Shown one piece after another: positions 49,887-57,929 of a stretch of DNA of 64,000 nucleotides. This stretch comes from Microbacterium sp. Leaf159. GTDB taxonomy: Bacteria; Actinomycetota; Actinomycetes; Actinomycetales; Microbacteriaceae. Position numbers and translations under genes: made by a program. The number at the start of each line of letters is the position of its first letter. Within the stretch, counting starts at the first letter, position 1. The notes below the pieces were generated by a model. The model searched no databases. It was not told where the DNA came from and worked only from the letters and a program-made list of their open reading frames with translations. Location: NCBI RefSeq assembly GCF_001423615.1, contig NZ_LMOU01000001.1, forward strand, positions 1,837,979 to 1,901,978, read 5' to 3'.

Positions 49887-51164
49887 CTAGGTCAGAGTCG
49901 CGTGGCGGTGACGACGTCCGTCGACCGCGTCGTACTGCGGCCCGACCGGGTCGTCCGCGTGTCTGGATCTGTGGGTCAGCAGAGACGCGACGGTGAAGAA
50001 GAGGATGAATGCCGTGGCGCTGTCGACGAGGCCGCTCTCGGTCACCGAGCGGATGATCACCAGGGTCAGCAGCGGCGCCACGAGCCAGCGCCTCCGCGAC
50101 GAGATGAGGGCGCTCGCCACGCACCACACGATGAGCGCCCCGATCAGCGCGGTGCCGATGAGCCCGGTCTGCGCGAGCAGCGATGCCCAGCTGCTGTCGA
50201 GCACCTGCTCGTCCCGCCACTTGATGTCGACCGGGATCTTCTTGGCGGACAGGCCGATGCCGATCCACTTCTGCCATTCACCCCAGTCCCATCCGATCAC
50301 GACGCGCCACACGTCGAAGCGGGAATCGAGGGCCGTCGAGGTGTCGTTGGAGCCCGCTCTGGTGGCGAGACTGCTGAACACATCGGTGAACGACGCGATG
50401 CCGTACCCCAGCGGAAGAACGCCGATCAGCATGTACAGCACGCTGCGATCACGGATGCCGTTCACGAGCACAGCGACCACGATGCCGACCCCGATCGCGA
50501 GGAGCCCCGTGCGCGATCCGCTGGCGACCGCGATTCCGACCAGGATGACGGCCGCGGTCAGACGCCAGACCCGGATGCCGTTTCGCAGCATCAGCACGAC
50601 CAGGCCGACGATGGGCGCGGCCACCAGGCCCGCGAGCTCGTTCGGGTGGATCTCGGGGATGCCGCCGCCGAGACGACCGGTCGAGGCGAGCGTCGGCACG
50701 CCGGTGACAGCGGCGACCACGGCGACGCTCGCCATCGCCGCGAGCAGGCAGGCGATGCTGGTCACCCAGGGAACGCACGTCAGCAGGAGCAGGATCGTCG
50801 CCATCACGACGAACATGCGGCCGACGAGCACGATCGTCGAGGAGTCGTTCCCGGCGAGGATCGAGCCGAGCACGCTGACCAGGAGCGCCACGGCGATCAC
50901 ACCTGCAGGGGCGATCCCGACAGCGACGCGCTCACGCGTCCTGACAGCGAGCGCGACGGTCGCGCCGAGCGCGATCACGGCGATGAGCGCCTTCGCGATC
51001 ACGACGGCATCCACACCACCGCTGTAGATGGTGGCGCTGCGCCACGGGATCACGCTCACGATCAGCAGCACGTAGAGGCCTGCCACCGCCGTCACTCTGG
51101 CGGTGCTGGGGTGGTGCGCCGACTGCTGTCGGGGCTGACGCGTCAGATCAGTCGGTTCGGGCAT
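49887..51164 (-). CDS. O-antigen ligase/polymerase family protein (Wzy-like)
   Basis: 425 residues, about 11 membrane helices. The Wzy_C-type region around residues 200-330 has IHPNELAGLVAAPIVGL, SGSRTGLLAIGVGIVVA and a large loop with SRFDVWRVVIGWDWGEWQKW, the usual pattern of O-antigen ligases and Wzy polymerases. Joins repeat units outside the membrane. ATG 51164 with GGGAG at 6 nt; the first 16 bp overlap the end of wzz. Part of the wzx-wzz-wzy run. Confidence 0.88.
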   Translation of the reverse strand: MPEPTDLTRQPRQQSAHHPSTARVTAVAGLYVLLIVSVIPWRSATIYSGGVDAVVIAKALIAVIALGATVALAVRTRERVAVGIAPAGVIAVALLVSVLGSILAGNDSSTIVLVGRMFVVMATILLLLTCVPWVTSIACLLAAMASVAVVAAVTGVPTLASTGRLGGGIPEIHPNELAGLVAAPIVGLVVLMLRNGIRVWRLTAAVILVGIAVASGSRTGLLAIGVGIVVAVLVNGIRDRSVLYMLIGVLPLGYGIASFTDVFSSLATRAGSNDTSTALDSRFDVWRVVIGWDWGEWQKWIGIGLSAKKIPVDIKWRDEQVLDSSWASLLAQTGLIGTALIGALIVWCVASALISSRRRWLVAPLLTLVIIRSVTESGLVDSATAFILFFTVASLLTHRSRHADDPVGPQYDAVDGRRHRHATLT

Positions 51165-52473
51165 GCGAGACTCCCGTGCCCGCGAGAGCGGGGTCACGGT
51201 CGGAGACCCGCCAGGACTCCGCGATGGAGCCGAGGGACTTCGTCCCGGTGTGGAGCATCACGACGCCGACCGGCCGGAGACCCATGACCCGCAGACGCGT
51301 CGTCACGGCGACGAGGTCGGTCGCGGACGTGGCATTGTGTCGGACGTTGATGATGACGCCGGCGCCCGGTCCCACCAGCTGCTCGACGAGAGCGGATGCT
51401 CCGGGATCGACGATCACCACGACCACGTCGAAGTCCTCGTGCATCGCCGCGATGACGTCGGGCAGTTCGGTCACGAGGGTCTCGAGTGCGATGGGGTCGT
51501 CCGCGACGAAGATCGCGTTCCCCTCTTCACCGTCGGCGATCGGCTCGCCGTCGAGCACCTCGTTCAGGGTGTGCCCGCTCCCGGCGACGTGCGTCTCGCG
51601 AGTATCGATGACGCAGGCGTTCGCACCGATCAGCCGCTGGGCTTCGAGCATGCCCGCGACCGCGTCGTCGTCGATCGCGCCGTCGGAGGCGGGGACCACG
51701 ATGTGCGTGCGCATGCCACCGCCGGCGAGTGCGACGAGGTTTCCGGCCGCCTCCTCGTACGCCATGATCGCGCCCGTGTTCGACTCCGGGTGCAGGCGGC
51801 TGCGCCGCGGGATCTGACCGATCACGGGAAGTCCCGACGAGCGTCGGACGTCGGAGATGGTGCGCAGGCGACGGTTGGTCGTCGTGCGGTACACCGCGAC
51901 GATGGCACCCAGCGCAAGCCCGGCGATGCCACCGAGGCCGGTGATTGCGGTCACCTGGGGCGAGATCGGCGCGAGCGGGGCGACGGCGGGCAGCACCTGG
52001 TCGAGTGCGACCGTGTAGCGCGCGTCGTCCTCATCGTTCTCGGTCTCGCCGATCAGTTCCGAGAGGTGCGTCGCCGCAGAGTTCGCGATGTCCGTGGCGA
52101 GCTGGGCCGTCGGCGCATCCGCCCGCACGATGAGCAGCACGGTGTCTGCCGTGTTCTCGGCGGACAGCATGCGGCGGATGTCGCGGTCGGGGTACTCGTC
52201 TTCATCGAGGTCGAGGTCGGCGCGGACCGCGTCGATGACCTCGGGGCTGTCGACCAGCGGCGGGTACGACTTGATGCGCGCGAGGCTGAACTGATTGCGC
52301 TCGAAGAGCGAGGCCTCGGTCGAGTCGACGCGCAGCAGCAGCGTCGAGGTCGCCGCATAGGTCTCCGGAAGCGCCTTGGTGACGAGCCACCCCATGCCGG
52401 CTCCGAGCACCGCGAGCACGACGATGACAATCCATCCCTCGCGCAGGATACGTCCGTAAGGGACATCTTCCAT
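51148..52473 (-). CDS. Wzz/YveK chain-length determinant fused to a degenerate BY-kinase-like domain
   Basis: 441 residues. Two membrane helices (~13-31 and ~176-198) flank an extracytoplasmic loop as in Wzz/CapA proteins. After a basic segment, residues ~255-440 look like a tyrosine kinase/MinD-type domain (DFDVVVVIVDPGASALVEQL as Walker B-like; VIINVRHNATSATDLVAV near the end), but the Walker A Gly/Lys motif is missing (VVPASDGAIDDDAVAG instead) and there is no C-terminal Tyr cluster. It should control chain length without kinase activity. Start ATG 52473 preceded by GAGGGGG. Confidence 0.85.
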   Translation of the reverse strand: MEDVPYGRILREGWIVIVVLAVLGAGMGWLVTKALPETYAATSTLLLRVDSTEASLFERNQFSLARIKSYPPLVDSPEVIDAVRADLDLDEDEYPDRDIRRMLSAENTADTVLLIVRADAPTAQLATDIANSAATHLSELIGETENDEDDARYTVALDQVLPAVAPLAPISPQVTAITGLGGIAGLALGAIVAVYRTTTNRRLRTISDVRRSSGLPVIGQIPRRSRLHPESNTGAIMAYEEAAGNLVALAGGGMRTHIVVPASDGAIDDDAVAGMLEAQRLIGANACVIDTRETHVAGSGHTLNEVLDGEPIADGEEGNAIFVADDPIALETLVTELPDVIAAMHEDFDVVVVIVDPGASALVEQLVGPGAGVIINVRHNATSATDLVAVTTRLRVMGLRPVGVVMLHTGTKSLGSIAESWRVSDRDPALAGTGVSHARTD

Positions 52474-52532
52474 CGCCAACCCCCTCAGTCGAAGACAGGG
52501 CCTAAACCTATCATTGGCCGCTTCGTGAACGA

Positions 52533-53741
52533 TTACCGCGCGGGGCGCTCGGACTGACCGCCCGCGACGACCAGCCATCGCAGGCCCAGACCGCCCAGCA
52601 TCGATGCCACGGCGAGCGCGAACGGCAGGGTCGACGGTTCCGCGCCGAGGGCGATCATGACGATCACGGCGATGATCGCGAGCAGTGTGTCCGAGAGGCG
52701 GATGAGGAACACCGCGATCTGGCGTCCCGCCACCGCTCCCAGCGCCCCGTACGGCGTGACGATCGCGACGGACATGCCGTATGCGAGCCAGGCGATCACC
52801 GCGAGCGGATCGACCTCGACGTCGAACAGGAGCGGGCTCACCCACGGGATGAGCACGACCGCGATCGCACTCATCACGACGGTGCCTGCGAGCAGGAAGA
52901 CCACGACGCGGTCGGCTTCGCGCACCGAGCCGCTCTTTCCCGCCTTGTGCTGGTCGGCGAAGCGCACGAAGAGGAAGGACGAGAGCCCGCCGATCACGAG
53001 GATCAGTGGCGACGTGTAGGTGCGAGCGGCCTCGAGCAGACCGACGGCGGTGAGGCCCGCACCGGCGAGCACGAGCAGGCGCAGCACGGTGAAGAGGCTC
53101 GGTCGCAGCACCTGCTGCAGACCCCGCCACATGCCGTACCGCCAGACCGCGGCGATGTCCGCGCCGCGGAGGCCGACCAGATGTCGGTCGTCACGAGGCA
53201 CGAGGAACCAGCCGATGAACGTGGCGACGACCTGCCCCGCCGCGATCCCGCCGAGGAACGCGGCGAGCGAGAGGGTTCCCGTGAAGTGCACCGTGAGGAT
53301 GATCGCGAGCGCGATGACGAAGCCTGCGACGTCGGTGATCGCGGTGCGGACGAACGACATGTGCGCGATCAGCAGCCGTCGGACGATCTCCTCGACCGCG
53401 AAGGCGGCGAGCGCGAGGGCGAACAGGGCCGACTCCCACGCATCGGAGAATCCGGTGAGCCAGGCGATCAGGAAGGAGCCGATCGCGAGCGCCACGGATG
53501 TCGCGAGCAGCATCGCCTCCAGGCCTGCCCTGATCGTGCGCTTCGAGCGGTCGAGCACCACGAGGGAGTCGCCGACGAGGCCGGTGACGACAGCGGTGGC
53601 GACGATCACGACGCCGTACAGGATCGCGAAACGTCCGTACTCCTCGATGCCGAGCAGTCGCGCGACGAGGATCTGCAGCAGCAGACCGATCCCGGCCTGC
53701 GCCGCCTGCGCGATGACGGCCCCCAGAGCCTTGCGTTTCAT
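52533..53741 (-). CDS. Polysaccharide flippase (Wzx-like, MOP superfamily)
   Basis: 402 residues, about 11-12 membrane helices. N-terminal KALGAVIAQAAQAGIGLLLQILVARLLGIEEYGRFAILYG is the typical opening of Wzx/RfbX proteins (LGxxxYGxF). Flips undecaprenyl-linked repeat units to the outer face for the Wzy-like polymerase next door. The leader carries a possible G-loop hairpin and the ATG lies in a potential stem. Confidence 0.9.
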   Translation of the reverse strand: MKRKALGAVIAQAAQAGIGLLLQILVARLLGIEEYGRFAILYGVVIVATAVVTGLVGDSLVVLDRSKRTIRAGLEAMLLATSVALAIGSFLIAWLTGFSDAWESALFALALAAFAVEEIVRRLLIAHMSFVRTAITDVAGFVIALAIILTVHFTGTLSLAAFLGGIAAGQVVATFIGWFLVPRDDRHLVGLRGADIAAVWRYGMWRGLQQVLRPSLFTVLRLLVLAGAGLTAVGLLEAARTYTSPLILVIGGLSSFLFVRFADQHKAGKSGSVREADRVVVFLLAGTVVMSAIAVVLIPWVSPLLFDVEVDPLAVIAWLAYGMSVAIVTPYGALGAVAGRQIAVFLIRLSDTLLAIIAVIVMIALGAEPSTLPFALAVASMLGGLGLRWLVVAGGQSERPAR

Positions 53742-53813
53742 GTCGCCTCCCCGCCTGACATCCTCGCACGCGACCCGTCGCGTCGGAGTCCGGGTGCGGT
53801 CGACGGGATCCTA
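53742..53813 (-). promoter_or_regulatory. Promoter and possible G-loop leader of the flippase gene
   Basis: Minus strand: TAGGAT (53813-53808) overlaps the stop codon of the upstream glycosyltransferase gene. ACGCGA-CGGG-TCGCGT forms a hairpin at 53766-53781. ATGTC / GACAT enclose the ribosome-binding site GGGGAGG and reach into the ATG. Weaker than the other leaders. Confidence 0.4.
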
Positions 53814-54980
53814 GAGCTCGCCCGGCTTCATCGCCTCTGCGTCGATCGCCCGGATCACGCGCAGGGTGGCGGTGTCGGCCTTCGGCTCGGCATCCGTCTT
53901 CGAGGGCCTCTTCGGCGCATACACGACGAGCGAGTGGAAGAGGAAGCGTGCGAAGAACGCGACGATGAGCGACAGCCCCGTGGCGAGCACGCTCGAGATG
54001 TGCCAGGTCTCGACCATCAGGGCCATCACCGGGATGCGCAGCGCCGCCTCGACGTTGTTGAACGTGAACGAGGCGGCGAATCGGCCGCCCAGACCGCGCG
54101 CATCCGTGCGCATGTCGGCGAAGACGAATCGCTCCTGCAGGATGAAGTTGCCGATGATGGTGATCTCGGCGCCGATGATCGCCGCCCAGATGTAGGGCAC
54201 ACCGGCCAGCGTCAGCAGCCACATGATGCCGAGGTTCGCCACGGCTCCGATCACGCCGATCAGCGCGAAGAGCGACATCTTGCCGAAGCGCAGGCGGGTC
54301 AGATGCGCGAGGAACGTGGCGCCCTGCCGCAGGCTCGCCTTCGAGGTGCCGTGCCGCCGCTCGGCGAACTCCATGGGGATCTCGGCGATGCGCAGGTCCG
54401 TGCGGGCGAGGATCTCGAGGAGGATCTTGAAGCCCTGGGGCTTGAGGGTCGCGAGATCGAGCCTGGTGCGGTCGACGAGGAAGAAGCCCGTCATCGGGTC
54501 GGAGCTGCGGGCGAGCCGGATCGGGAACATCGCGCGCGTGAGCCAGGTCGCCGTCCGCGACACCCCGAAGCGCACGGCCGTGCCGAGGCCGCTCGTGTCA
54601 CCGCCGCCGACATACCGCGAGGCGGCCACCACGTCGGCTTCGCCCTCCTCATGCCGGGCCAGCAGAGCGGAGAGCAGCTCGGGCGGATGCTGCAGATCGC
54701 CGTCCATCACGATGCAGAGATCGGATGCCGCGGCCTCGAGCCCCACCACGACCGCTCCGCCGAGTCCACCGGTGTTCTCGTCTCGGTGGATGACGCGTAC
54801 GGGAAGAGAAGCATCGGCCGCCACGCGCTCGACCTCGGACGCCGTGTCGTCGGTGCTGTCGTCGACGAACAGGATCTCGGCGTCGTACGCGGCGAGCGCG
54901 ACGGCGGTCCTGGCCACGAGCTCCGCGACGTTGTCGCGCTCGTTGAAGGTCGGCACGATGACGGTGACCGCTGTCCCCAC
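53811..54980 (-). CDS. GT2 glycosyltransferase fused to GtrA-like membrane domain
   Basis: 389 residues from GTG 54980. The N-terminal ~230 residues are a dolichol-phosphate-mannose-synthase-like GT2 (VTVIVPTFNERDNV, FVDDSTDDT, MDGDLQHPPE with the DxD-type Asp, FFLVDRTRLD). A GtrA domain with four helices follows (~250-370, IGVIGAVANLGIMWLLTLAG). Such fusions load a sugar onto polyprenyl phosphate and flip it for side-branch glycosylation. GTG 54980 has GGGGGAGGG just upstream; an ATG at 55025 would add 15 residues. Confidence 0.88.
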   Translation of the reverse strand: MGTAVTVIVPTFNERDNVAELVARTAVALAAYDAEILFVDDSTDDTASEVERVAADASLPVRVIHRDENTGGLGGAVVVGLEAAASDLCIVMDGDLQHPPELLSALLARHEEGEADVVAASRYVGGGDTSGLGTAVRFGVSRTATWLTRAMFPIRLARSSDPMTGFFLVDRTRLDLATLKPQGFKILLEILARTDLRIAEIPMEFAERRHGTSKASLRQGATFLAHLTRLRFGKMSLFALIGVIGAVANLGIMWLLTLAGVPYIWAAIIGAEITIIGNFILQERFVFADMRTDARGLGGRFAASFTFNNVEAALRIPVMALMVETWHISSVLATGLSLIVAFFARFLFHSLVVYAPKRPSKTDAEPKADTATLRVIRAIDAEAMKPGEL

Positions 54981-55065
54981 GGGCCCTCCCCCTTCACGTG
55001 CGCCGGCGATTCCTGCGGCATCCATAGTTCCATGTGTTGCTATGGGCGAGAAACCCGGCACCTGC

Positions 55066-55071
55066 TAGGCT
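55066..55071 (+). promoter_or_regulatory. -10 element for the cytidylyltransferase gene
   Basis: TAGGCT, 6 nt, predicted transcript start at 55078, two bases before the first G-loop hairpin. Confidence 0.55.
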
Positions 55072-55079
55072 GAGCGGGT

Positions 55080-55146
55080 GCGGCTGTGGGAGTCGCTGGG
55101 CGGATGGGGATCCGCCTTCTGGGGAATTACTGATCTGGGGAGATCA
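55080..55146 (+). promoter_or_regulatory. Leader made of three G-loop hairpins
   Basis: GCGGCT-GTGGG-AGTCGC (55080-55096, one G-U), GGCGGAT-GGGG-ATCCGCC (55099-55116) and TGATCT-GGGG-AGATCA (55131-55146). A linear CTGGGGA lies between the last two at 55119. The last loop with its flanking AG is the ribosome-binding site and the final A is the first base of the ATG. Nearly the whole ~68-nt leader is structured. Confidence 0.7.
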
Positions 55147-55607
55147 TGGGGACGCGCATCGGCTATGCCGTGGGTGCTTTCGACCTGTTTCACGTCGGGC
55201 ATCTCAACCTTCTTCGTCACGCCAAGCAGCACTGCGACATCCTTGTCGCCGGTGTCGTCAGCGATGAGATGCTGCGGCAGGTGAAGGGCATCGAGCCCGT
55301 CATCCCGACCGCAGAGCGAGCGGAGATCGTCCGCCACATCTCGTTCGTCGACGAGGTGTACGTCGAGACCACTCCGTCGAAGATGGATTCGTGGCGAGAC
55401 GTGCAGTTCACGCACTTCTTCAAGGGCGACGACTGGCGCGGCACCGAGAAGGGCCTGCGGCTCGAACGCGAGTTCGCCGAGGTCGGCGTCGAGGTCGTCT
55501 ACTTCCCCTATACGGCGCACACGTCGAGCTCGTCGCTGCGGCGTGCGCTCGATGCGATCAGCGCCGGCGCCACGGCCACCGGCACTCCGGCGCTGGCGAC
55601 GCGCTGA
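55146..55607 (+). CDS. TagD-like cytidylyltransferase (glycerol-3-phosphate type)
   Basis: 153 residues. Nucleotidyltransferase motif GAFDLFHVGHLNLLRHAK (HxGH at ~16-19) and the C-terminal TSSSSLRRAL, as in TagD and related cytidylyltransferases. It would make CDP-glycerol or another CDP-polyol; the CDP-alcohol transferase at 43037-43753 is an obvious user. Substrate is inferred. Translation start is locked into a G-loop hairpin. Divergent from the GT2-GtrA gene. Confidence 0.88.
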   Translation: MGTRIGYAVGAFDLFHVGHLNLLRHAKQHCDILVAGVVSDEMLRQVKGIEPVIPTAERAEIVRHISFVDEVYVETTPSKMDSWRDVQFTHFFKGDDWRGTEKGLRLEREFAEVGVEVVYFPYTAHTSSSSLRRALDAISAGATATGTPALATR

Positions 55608-55614
55608 CTCCGCG

Positions 55615-55646
55615 CGCCCGCGCCCTCAACGTCGCGGGTGCGGGCG
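55615..55646. terminator. Terminator between the cytidylyltransferase and SIP-domain genes
   Basis: 11-bp stem, CGCCCGCGCCC against GGGTGCGGGCG with one G-U, between convergent genes. Confidence 0.65.
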
Positions 55647-55676
55647 TGACGGTTCGTCGGCGCTGAGTCGTCGTGA

Positions 55677-56069
55677 TCAGTTGGCCACGTCGAGCAGGCT
55701 GCGAGCCATGCGCGCGACGTGCGGCGGAGTGTGCGCGCCGAGCCAGACGGTCCATTGCAGAGGCGGCTCCGAGCACGTCCACTCGACGCACCACGAGTGC
55801 ACCGCGGTGGCGAGCCGCTCGCCTTTCGCGTGCTGGCGGATGCCGTCGCCGCGCAGCAGCCACCGCACCGAGACCCCCTCGGGCACATCGATGTGGCGGA
55901 ACTGGATGCGTGCGGCCGCCTCCAGCATGATGACCCCCTCCGCATCCCAGGGCAGGCGAGCGGCGATGGCCGCGATCGCTGCGGCATCCGTCGAGTCCCC
56001 GGCGATGAGCACGACCCCCTCGATGTGCTCCCAGTCCGGATCCTCGAGGTGCTCGCACGCAGTGTTCAT
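55677..56069 (-). CDS. SIP domain protein (siderophore-interacting type)
   Basis: 130 residues. EHIEGVVLIAGDSTDAAAIAAIAARL and HIDVPEGVSVRWLLRGD fit the SIP C-terminal NAD(P)H-binding half of siderophore-interacting ferric reductases, without the N-terminal FAD-binding domain, so it may be a stand-alone or reduced member. The start ATG 56069 lies 7 nt after TATACT, and a DtxR/IdeR box covers the -10, indicating iron repression. Confidence 0.82.
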   Translation of the reverse strand: MNTACEHLEDPDWEHIEGVVLIAGDSTDAAAIAAIAARLPWDAEGVIMLEAAARIQFRHIDVPEGVSVRWLLRGDGIRQHAKGERLATAVHSWCVEWTCSEPPLQWTVWLGAHTPPHVARMARSLLDVAN

Positions 56070-56076
56070 GTGACCA

Positions 56077-56099
56077 AGTATAGGTAAGGCTACCCTTAC
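56077..56099 (-). promoter_or_regulatory. IdeR/DtxR-type iron box overlapping a -10
   Basis: TAGGTAAGGCTACCCTTAC (56081-56099) matches the 19-bp consensus TWAGGTWAGSCTWACCTWA at nearly all positions. The -10 TATACT (56082-56077, minus strand) overlaps its edge, so holo-repressor would block the SIP-domain gene. Confidence 0.8.
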
Positions 56100-56157
56100 C
56101 GAGCAATGGTCGAGTTCTCGCCGTGCCCGACTCGGCGCCCGTCCAGCCATGCGGCTC

Positions 56158-56163
56158 TACCCT
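56158..56163 (+). promoter_or_regulatory. Leaderless-type -10 element for the mycoredoxin-like gene
   Basis: TACCCT, 6 nt, ATG. Confidence 0.6.
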
Positions 56164-56169
56164 GGATAC

Positions 56170-56433
56170 ATGACTTCTCCTGCAGAATCCGCGATCACAC
56201 TGTTCGGCGCCGACTGGTGCCGCGACTGCATCCGCACCAAGAAGCAGCTCGACGGCCTCGGTGTCGAATACACCTACGTCGACCTCGTCGCCGACCCGTC
56301 GGCCGCCGACGTCGCGAAGGAGATCTCGGGACGCACGAACATCCCCGTCGTGCTCTACCCCGACTCCTCGCACCACGTCGAGCCCTCGAACGCCGACGTC
56401 GAGTCGAAGCTGCGCGAACTCTCGCTCATCTGA
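56170..56433 (+). CDS. Mycoredoxin/glutaredoxin-like protein
   Basis: 87 residues, thioredoxin fold. LFGADWCRDCIRTKKQL has a CRDC active site; NIPVVLYPDSS is the cis-Pro region. Size and sequence fit the actinobacterial mycoredoxin group, which reduces mycothiol mixed disulfides. ATG 56170 is preferred over an upstream GTG-type start because TACCCT lies exactly 6 nt before it. Confidence 0.9.
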   Translation: MTSPAESAITLFGADWCRDCIRTKKQLDGLGVEYTYVDLVADPSAADVAKEISGRTNIPVVLYPDSSHHVEPSNADVESKLRELSLI

Positions 56434-56474
56434 CCCCGCTCATCTGACCCCGCTGCGGGCTCCTCGCGCACCGC

Positions 56475-56480
56475 TACACT
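56475..56480 (+). promoter_or_regulatory. Leaderless-type -10 element for the MFS gene
   Basis: TACACT, 6 nt, ATG. Confidence 0.65.
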
Positions 56481-56486
56481 GGCGCG

Positions 56487-57884
56487 ATGAGCACCGCGGC
56501 TCGGCCTGAACGAGCATCCGCCCGCCTGTCCGCCCGCACGGTCGCCCTGTACGCGATCGGCTCGCTGGGCACGGGCGGATACGCGACCCTCCCGGGTCTC
56601 GTGCTGACGTACTTCCTCACCGACAACCTCGGTGTCGCCGCCCTCGCCGCCGGTCTGATCGTGACCGCGGCCAAGATCTGGGACGTCATCATCGACCCGC
56701 TGATCGGTGCGGCATCCGATCGCCAGTACGCGAGAACGGGCTCCCGTCGCGGCTTCATGGTGGTGGGCGCCCTCACGCTCCCGGTCTTCTTCGCGCTCAC
56801 CTTCGCGGTGCCCCCGTCGTGGGGGCCCACAGCGGGCGCGATCTGCGTGCTCCTCGCGTTCCTCGCGACGGCCACGTCGTTCAGCCTGTTCCAGGTGCCC
56901 TACGTGGCACTGCCCGCCGAGCTCACCTCGGGCTATGACGAGCGCACCCGTCTGCTCGGGTGGCGCGTGGTCGTGCTCACCGCAGCGATCCTGCTCTTCG
57001 GTGCCGGCGGACCCGAGCTGCGCCGAGCCGGGTCGGACCCGGTCGCGGGGTACCTGCTGATGGGCGTCGTCGCGGGCGTCACCATCGGCGTCGGCATGCT
57101 CATCGCGTCACGCACCGCGGATGCCGCCGCGCACCGCACGGCCGCCGCGCACCGCCCTGACGAGGTCGATCGCCCCGCGCTCACAGCGCCGGCCGGAGTC
57201 GGCGAGCAGTATGCGGCCGGCGTGCGCACCCTGCGCCGCAGCCAGCCCTTCCGCGCGCTGCTCGGCACGTTCCTGCTGCAGGCACTGGCGACGGGCACCA
57301 TGCTCGCCGCCGCGCAGTACGTCGCCACCTGGGTGCTGCGCAGCGAGGATGCCGTCACCCTGGTGTTCCTGGCGCTCGTCGGCCCCGCTCTGATCGCCAC
57401 ACCCGTCTGGACGATCGTCGCGCGGAGGATCGGCAAGGAGCGGGCCTTCGCCATCGCGAGCATCCTGTTCACTGCTGCCGCCGCGACGCTCGTCCTGGCC
57501 GCCTGGATGCCCGGCACCTGGATGTACGGCGCGATCGGGTTCGCCGGCGTCGCGTACGCCGGACTGCAGTCTCTGCCGATGGCGATGCTCCCCGATGTCA
57601 TCTCGCACGACGAGCGCATCAGCGGCAGGGGCCAGGCAGGCACGTTCACGGGGGTGTGGACGGCGGGCGAGACCGTCGGTTTCGCCCTCGGCGCCACGGC
57701 GGTCTCACTCACCCTCGCGGCGACCGGGTACGTGTCGACGGTCGCCGGCACGACGGCGCAGCAGCCGGACGCGGCGATCACGGGGATCGTGCTGAGCTTC
57801 AGCATCCTTCCCGCCCTCCTCATGGCGGCGAGCCTGCTGACGCTGCGCCGGTACCGGCTGCGTCGCGCCGACATCGACGCGTGA
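56487..57884 (+). CDS. MFS transporter (GPH/MelB-like)
   Basis: 465 residues, 12 membrane helices. YAIGSLGTGGYATLPGLVLTYFLTD at the start, WDVIIDPLIGAASDRQYARTGSRRGFM (typical D-P-x-x-G-x-x-S-D and R-R motif of the glycoside-pentoside-hexuronide family) and YVALPAELTSGYDERTRL. It imports a glycoside or related cation-coupled solute; substrate unknown. Predicted leaderless; not in an operon with sugar enzymes. Confidence 0.9.
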   Translation: MSTAARPERASARLSARTVALYAIGSLGTGGYATLPGLVLTYFLTDNLGVAALAAGLIVTAAKIWDVIIDPLIGAASDRQYARTGSRRGFMVVGALTLPVFFALTFAVPPSWGPTAGAICVLLAFLATATSFSLFQVPYVALPAELTSGYDERTRLLGWRVVVLTAAILLFGAGGPELRRAGSDPVAGYLLMGVVAGVTIGVGMLIASRTADAAAHRTAAAHRPDEVDRPALTAPAGVGEQYAAGVRTLRRSQPFRALLGTFLLQALATGTMLAAAQYVATWVLRSEDAVTLVFLALVGPALIATPVWTIVARRIGKERAFAIASILFTAAAATLVLAAWMPGTWMYGAIGFAGVAYAGLQSLPMAMLPDVISHDERISGRGQAGTFTGVWTAGETVGFALGATAVSLTLAATGYVSTVAGTTAQQPDAAITGIVLSFSILPALLMAASLLTLRRYRLRRADIDA

Positions 57885-57898
57885 GCATGAGCCCGGCC

Positions 57899-57904
57899 TA
57901 AGCT
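57899..57904 (+). promoter_or_regulatory. -10 element for the aldehyde dehydrogenase gene
   Basis: TAAGCT, with a ~20-nt leader that includes the ribosome-binding site GAAGGAGA. Confidence 0.5.
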
Positions 57905-57929
57905 GGGATCCCGTCCGAAGGAGACGCCG

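Noticed and set aside
55078-55284. Leaderless GTG frame in the cytidylyltransferase leader encoding a Trp/Gly-rich peptide
   Set aside because: The -10/6-nt/GTG geometry fits, but the Trp codons come from the TGGGG repeats, the frame runs into the real gene out of phase, and the other G-loop leaders do not encode a similar peptide. Hairpins explain the pattern better.
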